A DNA stretch of 15,988 bases from Chlamydomonas sphaeroides (taxonomy: Eukaryota > Chlorophyta > Chlorophyceae > Chlamydomonadales > Chlamydomonadaceae). The position numbers and the translations under genes were made by a program. Of this stretch, positions 9,746 to 15,988 are shown piece by piece. The first letter of the stretch is position 1; each line of letters opens with the position of its first letter. The notes beneath the pieces are model-generated. The model did not search any database. It had not been told where the DNA came from and worked only from the letters and a program-made list of their open reading frames with translations. The stretch covers positions 10,908-26,895 of the forward strand of contig BDDC01000611.1 in NCBI GenBank assembly GCA_001662425.1, given 5' to 3'.

Positions 9746-10741
9746 TTACTGGCTTGTGCCGCACTGGATGACTCGGGTTACGGGTACAGGGCGCTGCGGG
9801 CACACCCTCCCTGCTAGAGACGTCCTTGAGAACCCAAGTGGTCGGGGTACTGTGGGATGTGCGAGGCTCCACCAGATCTCCGATTCAATGTTCTAAGCGG
9901 CTGTATGTGGCGGCTGTCCCAAAGATAGATGATCCGCTTGGGGAAAGGCACGCTGGGCCGTTGGCATCCTGTGTTCGCCATGGGAAGGGAGAACACCTTG
10001 TGGGCGCACGGCCACGAGCCCAACCTCCGCGAAGACCCACTGCCAGCGCGGGGATTCCATGGGTCCTAGCGGCCAGGGCAGCTGTGACCGCGACACGGCT
10101 ACCAGGCACACAGCAGGCATGGGACGTTGACGCTCGGCATGTCGGCGTTGCATACCTGGTCGACGTGGCTACCCCAATTGCCGTTATTAACTGCAGTAGT
10201 GAGCGCCGCGTAGATGCATGCAAGGCGCCGCACACACGCGGAATGCAAGGAATGCAGGCCGGGAACGGGCCAGCGCGGAGAGGCACGATAGGACGCTATC
10301 GCCTTGCAATAGGCTATCTCTACAGGAAAGGTCGTCCAAGCAAGGACACGCCCGAAGAAGGTCGCGCGTTAGTCTGGTATCGCGGGACACTGTGTGTCGT
10401 ATAGCTCGGCTTGGATACAGCTCCTATTTGAAGTCAAGGTGTCAAGACGGCACGCTGTTTGGGGTCACCCCGAGGGTCCAACGTCCTATTGCCCTATCGC
10501 GTGCTGTGGTCGAGTCAGGTGGTACATGTATGTAATGGAAGGTAGTGGTAAGCTGCGCCGTGCGTAAGGCATTACCGTGCTGATGATACGGACCGACCCA
10601 TGGCAAGGCAAGTGTGGGCAGTCGCTCCCGACCTCCAGGCCGTTGTGCAACCCGCGCACACTCCTACGAGAAGTCCAAGAGTGTGCTGTTTCGGCTACCT
10701 AATAACTTGAGCCCACCCATCCTCAACACCAGTCGTGCCAA
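9746..10741. promoter_or_regulatory. Divergent promoter region between the kinase and HMG-CoA lyase
   Basis: This 996-base stretch separates the start codons of two genes that point away from each other, so it should hold both promoters and both 5' UTRs. Its GC is visibly lower than in the flanking exons. I found no clear TATA box for either gene. It contains a small perfect inverted repeat at 10286-10301. A long open frame (9826-10404, plus) lies in it, but it resembles no known protein and is treated as chance. Confidence 0.5.
10286..10301. repeat. Short perfect inverted repeat
   Basis: CGATAG, a 4-base spacer GACG and CTATCG form 6-base arms inside the divergent promoter region, about 440 bases before the HMG-CoA lyase start. 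It could be a regulator half-site pair or chance. No function is assigned. Confidence 0.3.
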
Positions 10742-13483
10742 ATGAAGTCCATAGCGCAGCTGGCAGGTGCTTTGCTTTCTGGTAGCTTCGCGCCAGCGCG
10801 TGGGCACAGCGCCTCGCTTATACCGCGAGCTGTTCTGGGCTCCCTCCCGCCGACGGCAGCACACGTCGGCGTGCGGAACGCCTCCTCCGCAGCCCCCGCC
10901 ACGCTCTCCAATGGCCTCCCAGCCTCGGTCACCATCTACGAAGTTGGCCCACGCGATGGCCTGCAGAACGAGGCTAAGGTATGTCGTGTGCGCAAGACTG
11001 ACGCAGGGTTTGCTGAACCACACGGCAGCGTGCAACGGCCAGCCCATGGTGGTGGCCTCAAAAACCCGCGGCAAGGCAGGCGCCCCAGCAGCCCGGCGCC
11101 GCGCTGCCGCCCGGCCGCAGACCATCCCCACCGACGTCAAGGTCAACTTCATCAACATGCTCTCGGACGCCGGCTTCAAGGTGCGGCGCTCGGCTCTCCA
11201 CCTTGCGCAGCTGGGCCGTGCAGATATCCGGTACCCCCACCCACCCCTCCCGCTGCCCTGTCCTTGGCGCCTCCGCCGCCGCTCCGTTGCGCGCTGCCCG
11301 CTGCCCCCTCCCCGTCTCCACCCGCCCTCCTCTCCGCGCATCCGCCGCCGCAGGCCATCGAGGCCACCAGCTTCGTGTCGCCCAAGTGGGTGCCGCAGCT
11401 GGGTGACGCAAAGCAGGTGCGGTGCCGCACAGCACCCCGCATCGTGCAGTCCAGCGACGCCATGCCATCCATCGCACGCGCGGCCCCGCCCCCCCCCGCA
11501 AGCAGGTGATCGCCGACATGCGCAGGCGCCCCGGGGTGGCCTATCCCGTGCTCACGCCAAACATGCAGGTGTGCACGGACGCGGGGACGGACGTGGGCAC
11601 ACGGGGTCCACACACGGGGTGGCTCGGGGGCTGGCGACCTGGTGCGAGCCCATGTGTTGGGCCGCACCGCGGCGCCGTGGCGGCGGAGTGGGGTGCTCGG
11701 GTGCAGGCGGGGGCGGTGGCACGTTGGCTGCGGCGGCGCGCTTGAGCTGACGCCGGAGGGCGGATGTGCTGGTGCCTGCGCCGCCGGCGGCAGGGCCTGA
11801 CGGCTGCGCTGGCGGCGGGGTGCAAGGAGGTGGCGGTGTTCGCGGCCGCCAGTGAGGCTTTCAGCAAGAAGAACATCAACTGCAGCGTGGCGGAAAGCCT
11901 CAAGTGAGGGCGGCAGCAGGGGACAAGGGCTGCAGCGTGCACCAGCGCGCGGAGGGGCGGGAGAGAAGGGCGGCTGGCGGTGTCTGCCGGGCCGTGCACG
12001 GTGTTCAACCGGCGGCAGACGGGCCGGCAATGGTTTGTTCCGTGCGCAGGCGCTTCGAGGCCGTGGTGACGGCGGCTCGCAAGGAGAACGTCGCTGTCCG
12101 CGGGTACGAGCGGCGCAGGACACCGAGCACGGCGCAGTGCGGGGCAAGGAGGCTGGCGCAGGTGCACTTGCCGCGCTGCGGCTGCGCGAGCCTGTCCCAG
12201 CCCCCACCCTTGCCGTGCCCCTTCCGCCGCGGCCGCCCTCGCCCCGGCCCCCCCTCTGCCCGCAGCTACGTGTCGTGTGTGGTGGGCTGCCCCTACCAGG
12301 GCCACGTGGAGCCGCAGGCGGCGGCCGACGTGGGCGCGGCGCTGCACCACATGGGCTGCTACGAGGTGCGCCAGCAGCGGCAGCAGAGGCAGCAGCGGCA
12401 GCAGAGGCAGCGGCGGCAGCAGAGGCAGCAGAGGCAGCAGAGGCAGCAGAGGCAGCGAGCGGAGGGCGCAGGGCGGAGGGGGCTGCCACGGCAGCCGGCA
12501 GCCACGCGCCGAGCCAGAGGCAGGGCGGCCATGTGCTGCTCGTGTGTCTGTGCCACCGGTTCCGCGGCTGCGCCCCTGCCCCCCTACAGGTCTCCATGGC
12601 CGACACCATTGGCGTGGGCACGCCCGCATCCATGGAGGCCATGCTGCAGGTGCGGTTGGTGCTTCGAACAGGGGGCTTGGTCGCCGCCTGTCCGCCTATC
12701 CGCCGCACCGACGCACAGCTCCGGCCCTGCACGTGGGCCTACATGGTGCTAGCGCAGCGCGGCGCCTGTCGCAAGCGCAGCACGCAGCGGCAGAAAACCT
12801 CCCCGGCCCACATGCCGCCGCCTGCCCATCCGCTTGCCCGCCTGCCCCTGCACCCCTCCACCGCCCTCCGCCCTCGTGCGCTGCAGGCCACGATGCGCCA
12901 GGTGCCCGTGTCCTCGCTGGCGGTGCACTGCCACGACACGTACGGCATGGCCATCGCCAACATCGCCGCCTCGATGCGGCTGGGCGTGGCCGTGGTGGAC
13001 AGCAGCGTGGCGGGGCTGGGCGGCTGCCCCTACGCCAAGGGCGCCACAGGCAACGTGGCGACGGAGGAGGTGCGTGTCGCGGGCTGCCCCCGGTCGCGGC
13101 GGCCTCTCACGGGCGCATGGGGATTGCCATGTTTCTGCAAGGGGCGGCAGTGCGCCCGTCGGCCTAATGGGCAATGAGCGAGGCGCCGATGATGCTGAGG
13201 AGCGGGAGTGCTGGGGAAGTAACTTGTACGCGCTGCCCCGGCTCCCGGCCCCCGGCGCCGTGTGCAGGTGCTGTACCTGCTGGACGGCTACGGCATCCAG
13301 CACGGTGTGGACATGGAGGCCGTGCTGCGGGCGAGCGAGTACATCAGCACGCAGCTGGGCCGACCCAACGGCTCGCGCGTGGCCAAGGCGCTGCTGGCGC
13401 GGAGGGCGGCGCAGGCGGCGGCGGCGGCCAAGGCGGCGGCGGCCCGGGAGGCGGGCGGGCAGGCGGCGGCGATGGCCGCATAA
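10742..13483 (+). CDS. HMGCL: Hydroxymethylglutaryl-CoA lyase, probably mitochondrial
   Basis: The enzyme splits HMG-CoA into acetyl-CoA and acetoacetate, the last step of leucine breakdown. Ten exons join in frame to 381 residues: 10742-10978, 11121-11180, 11354-11416, 11506-11568, 11794-11903, 12050-12103, 12266-12365, 12590-12649, 12887-13069 and 13268-13483. Intron phases are 0 except for the two introns flanking exon 6, which are phase 2. Residues 1 to about 60 are rich in Ala, Ser and Arg with few acids, as in a mitochondrial presequence. Seen motifs are EVGPRDGLQNE (67-77), TSFVSPKWVPQ, YPVLTPNMQ, KKNINCS, RGYVSC, DTIGVGTP, VHCHDTYG (262-269) and the signature SVAGLGGCPYAKGATGN (289-305). 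Arg71, Asp72, His263, His265, Cys296 and Asn305 match human Arg41, Asp42, His233, His235, Cys266 and Asn275, all shifted by exactly 30, so the core has no net insertion or deletion. The C-terminal 22 or so residues are an Ala/Lys/Arg-rich tail, and no peroxisomal SKL-type end is present. Confidence 0.95.
12370..12456 (+). repeat. CAG/AGG microsatellite (GGCAGCAGA-type units) in an HMG-CoA lyase intron
   Basis: Repeats of CAGCAGCGG and CAGCAGAGG run for about 85 bases right after the donor of exon 7 (exon end 12365). They lie in the 224-base intron before exon 8. The frame stays open through the repeat, reading Gln-Gln-Arg units, but the intron length is not a multiple of three, so retention would shift the frame of the following active-site exons. 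Confidence 0.8.
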
Positions 13484-14243
13484 ACCAGGCGGGGGTACAC
13501 GGCGGGACGTATGTAGGAATGCAGGGCAGTGCAGGAGTGGTGTTGTGTTGGATTGAGCGAGCTGGAGGCGCCGAGCGAGGCTGGTTGGTGCTGGTGGTGG
13601 GGATCGGGCAGGACGAGTGGTGCCGCCGTTGCGCCCATGCTGGTGCGGCGGTGGTGTGTTGGCGGCGGGCAGCAGGGGCAGCACCGGAGAGGCTGCAAGG
13701 AAGGGAGTGCCACTGCCGGTGCAGCAGGCAGAAGATGCGGCGGTCGCAGCTGAGAAGCAGCTCGCATGCACGTTAGTAGAGTGGAGGGCATATGGGCATG
13801 CATGTTCAACCATGCAACGGGCACCCGGACCAATGTCTGGCACGTGCGCCAGCAGGCGGGGCACATAACACGTCACGGAGGCGCTTAGGGAGCCTGTAAA
13901 GTGCACGTGCCAGCCCTATGCTTGTCATTCCTGGTCGCCAGTTCACCAAACGCCGCGCTGCTCCCTGCCTGCCAACCGAGCCATTGCCAACCACAAAGCC
14001 GATAGGGGGTTAAACACCGCGAAAGCGTCCGCTTCAAAACAACACACAGTGCAGTCCGACGAACGAACGCGTCTGTCTTTATACATTCAGCTGCATTGGC
14101 AGTATGACATCCGTACAGCTATGAACAACGGCAACTGCCAACGGCCTGTGCCTTTCTTGGCAGCACCGGTCACAAGTTACTCCTGCATCCAACGCGCACA
14201 GCCCTCTCGACGCTCTCACGTCTCTCTCTGCCACATCCGCCTC
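13484..14243. other. Convergent 3' region between HMG-CoA lyase and the DUF3638 gene
   Basis: These 760 bases lie between two stop codons of genes that face each other and should hold both 3' UTRs. The plus-strand TGTAA at 13895 serves HMG-CoA lyase. On the minus strand I found no TGTAA; the closest variant is TGTAT at 14081-14085 (reading ATACA on the plus strand). No further gene is seen. Confidence 0.55.
13895..13899 (+). terminator. HMGCL: Candidate TGTAA polyadenylation signal for HMG-CoA lyase
   Basis: TGTAA lies about 410 bases after the HMG-CoA lyase stop codon (13481-13483), in the convergent region shared with the minus-strand DUF3638 gene. The motif, strand and distance fit green-algal 3' ends, and I saw no earlier copy after the stop. 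Confidence 0.55.
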
Positions 14244-15988
14244 CTAGGCGTCCTCCACTGCTCGCTCCAGGTCGCTCCTCGGCAGCAGCGCCTGCCTGCC
14301 CCTCATGCCCACCAGCGCCTCCACCTCCTCGCGCCGCCGCCGCACCAGCGCACGCAGCTGCTCCCTCGCCGCGGCGCTGCCGTAGCTGGCGTCGCCGTTG
14401 AACAGTTGCACGCTCACCAGCTCGCCCACACCCAGCACACCCGACAGGCCTGCGGGGAGGGCCTCGGCGCCGGTGGGCCCCGCACCGGGGCGCGTCAGCC
14501 GGGCCGCCAGCAGCACGGGCCCGCCGGTCGTGAGTGCCTGCCGTGCGTAGGCCAGGTGCAGCAGGACGGGGGCCGCGTTGGCGGCGGCCGGGCTGGCGGG
14601 GCCAGCGCTGCTCGCGGCTCCTGTCCTGGCCGGCGGCGGCTGCCTCCACAGCGCCGCCAGCAGCTGGTCGGCCTCGCGCTCCGACAGCAGCAGCAGCTCG
14701 CCGCTGGCCGGGAACAGCAGCAGCGCCTCCACGGGCCGCAGGTACTCGTTTAGCGCCTCGCCCCTCCGGGCCACGGCGGCCGTGAAGAGGAAGTTGGCGG
14801 TGGCCAGCACGCGGCCCGACCAGGCGATGCGCTCGATGGCTGGCGGCTGCAGCAGCGCCACCGCCTGCGGCAGCCGCACCAGCTGCGCCCCCGGGTCCAG
14901 GCTGCGCGTGGAAGCGGCGCCAAAGGCGGTGGCGTAGCGCCAGTCGTGCTCCGCCACGGCGTCGGCGCGCGCGAGCTGTCGCTCCACCTCCTGCTCCTGC
15001 TCCTCCTCCTCCTGCAGCTCAACCTGTGGGGCGCGGCAGGTTTGTCGGGCTGGAGAGAGGCCGTGCGGCTGGTGACTTGGACACCTGCCTTGCGCCTTTC
15101 CTTTGTCTTTCCTTTTCTGTTTATCCTCGCGTGCGTTCTCTCGCTGCCTCTCACCTCCCGTTCACACTCGTCGTCGTCGTCCGACAAGCTGCAGTCCATG
15201 GGCACACTCTGCCCCGAGCCGTAGCGCGCGCCGCTCGCCACCAGCTGCTCCACCAGCGTCTGCATGTCGGGCGCCAGGCCGCCCGACGCCAGGCACCTGG
15301 CCAGCTGCTGGTCGGCCCGGGCCGCTACCACGTCTCCCAGCGGCGCGGGCGCCTTGCTGCGGCCGTAGAACTGCTCCAGCGCCAGCAGCTCGTCCAGCAG
15401 GCAGCGGTGCGGCGCGCCTGCCGTGGCTGCGTAGTGCAGCCCCTGGCTGGCCCACGCCAGCACGCCCGACAGCGTGGCCGCCACCGTGTTGCCCATCACC
15501 CAGCGCAGCACCGCCAGCGCGCCCAGCTGCGAAGGGAGCTCGGCCGAGCTGAGGCTGACGTGCGGTGAGCCGGCGAGGCTTGAGTCGGACTGGGGGGGCG
15601 AGCGGCGCCGCCTGACTGACACGCTGCGGCGCCGGCCAGGCGCCGGCGGCGTGTCCAGTGCGCCCGTTGACATGATCTTGGCCGCGACGTCGGGCGTGGC
15701 GGCAAAGTGCAGGCTCTGGCCGCGGCCCAACTGCCGCAGCCGGCCCGCGGCCTGCATGAGCTTGTCCTTGCAGGCGCCCGGGCCCAGCGTGAGCAGCCCC
15801 ACCGCCTCCTGCCGCAGCTGCAGGTCGGCGCCACGGCAGCGCGCGTCGTCGAAGATCACAAACGTGTCGCGCTCGGCGATGGGCGAGGCGTGGCGGGGCA
15901 TGCGGCGGCCGCGGGGGTCAGCCACCACCCAGGCGCGGAGCTGCTCGTCGAAGAAGGTCACGCCGGCGTGGCGGCCGCGGTCGAGCCG
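14244..15988 (-). CDS. C-terminal part of giant DUF3638/DUF3645-family protein (5' end outside window)
   Basis: Proteins of this family are very large (often thousands of residues) in algae, fungi and protists, and databases often label them ubiquitinyl hydrolases; their biochemistry is poorly known. Two exons are visible: 15988-15155, open at the window edge, and 15023-14244, ending in TAG. They join in phase 0 across a 131-base intron (donor GTGAGA, acceptor CCCACAG) to give 537 residues. From the edge, codons 46-55 read FDDARCRGAD, followed by LLTLGPG and QAAGRLRQLGRGQ (codons 79-91). This block is the conserved segment of the family as I recall it, and QxxGRxxR resembles motif VI of superfamily 2 helicases. 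A Ser/Arg-rich, likely disordered stretch follows (about codons 112-140), then helical regions. An acidic run (SDDDDECERE) meets a Glu/Gln-rich run at the splice junction. The last 260 residues resemble nothing I can name. There is no start codon in the window. Confidence 0.72.

Noticed and set aside
11176..12732. A 518-codon minus-strand open frame
   Set aside because: It is antisense to HMG-CoA lyase exons 2-8 and includes the repeat as Leu/Cys or Ala runs. It is a composition artefact.
1..15988. Search for tRNA or rRNA genes, transposon open frames or a bacterial-type gene cluster
   Set aside because: No tRNA-like arms, transposase or reverse transcriptase motifs, terminal repeats or operon structure were seen by eye on either strand.

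Overview
The window is nuclear DNA from a eukaryote, most likely a GC-rich unicellular green alga (a Chlorella-like chlorophyte; this placement is inference). The evidence is very high GC, genes broken into many short exons by introns of roughly 100-330 bases with GTGCG/GTGGG/GTGAG donors and C-rich ...CAG acceptors, a TGTAA poly(A)-type signal after one gene, and alanine- and CAG/GCG-rich low complexity. No bacterial gene organisation, ribosome-binding sites, CRISPR array or operon is present. Most long open frames here are GC-driven shadows; the real genes appear only when exons are joined.

Four genes can be reconstructed, two of them cut by the window edges. (1) Minus strand, 4187 down past base 1: a coiled-coil golgin of about 750 visible residues, ending in the first part of a GRIP domain (Golgi targeting); its 3' end lies outside. 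(2) Minus strand, 9745 to 5788: a complete 699-residue Ser/Thr kinase from 11 exons, SnRK2/CAMK-like, with a predicted N-terminal lipid anchor and a long Ala-rich tail. (3) Plus strand, 10742 to 13483: a complete 381-residue hydroxymethylglutaryl-CoA lyase from 10 exons, with all active-site residues at a constant offset of 30 from the human enzyme. (4) Minus strand, right edge to 14244: the last 537 residues of a giant DUF3638/DUF3645-type protein, often annotated as a ubiquitinyl hydrolase, with a helicase-motif-VI-like QxxGRxxR segment.

The layout is golgin (-), then 1.6 kb holding the kinase 3' UTR and golgin promoter, kinase (-), a 996-base divergent promoter region, HMG-CoA lyase (+), a 760-base convergent 3' region, and the DUF3638 gene (-). 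The genes serve unrelated housekeeping or signalling roles (Golgi tethering, phosphorylation signalling, leucine/ketone-body catabolism, a poorly known giant protein), and nothing suggests they form one system. I did not find a new multi-gene system. The most interesting items are the edge-cut giant protein, the kinase's altered APE motif combined with an acylation-type N terminus, and several intron features.
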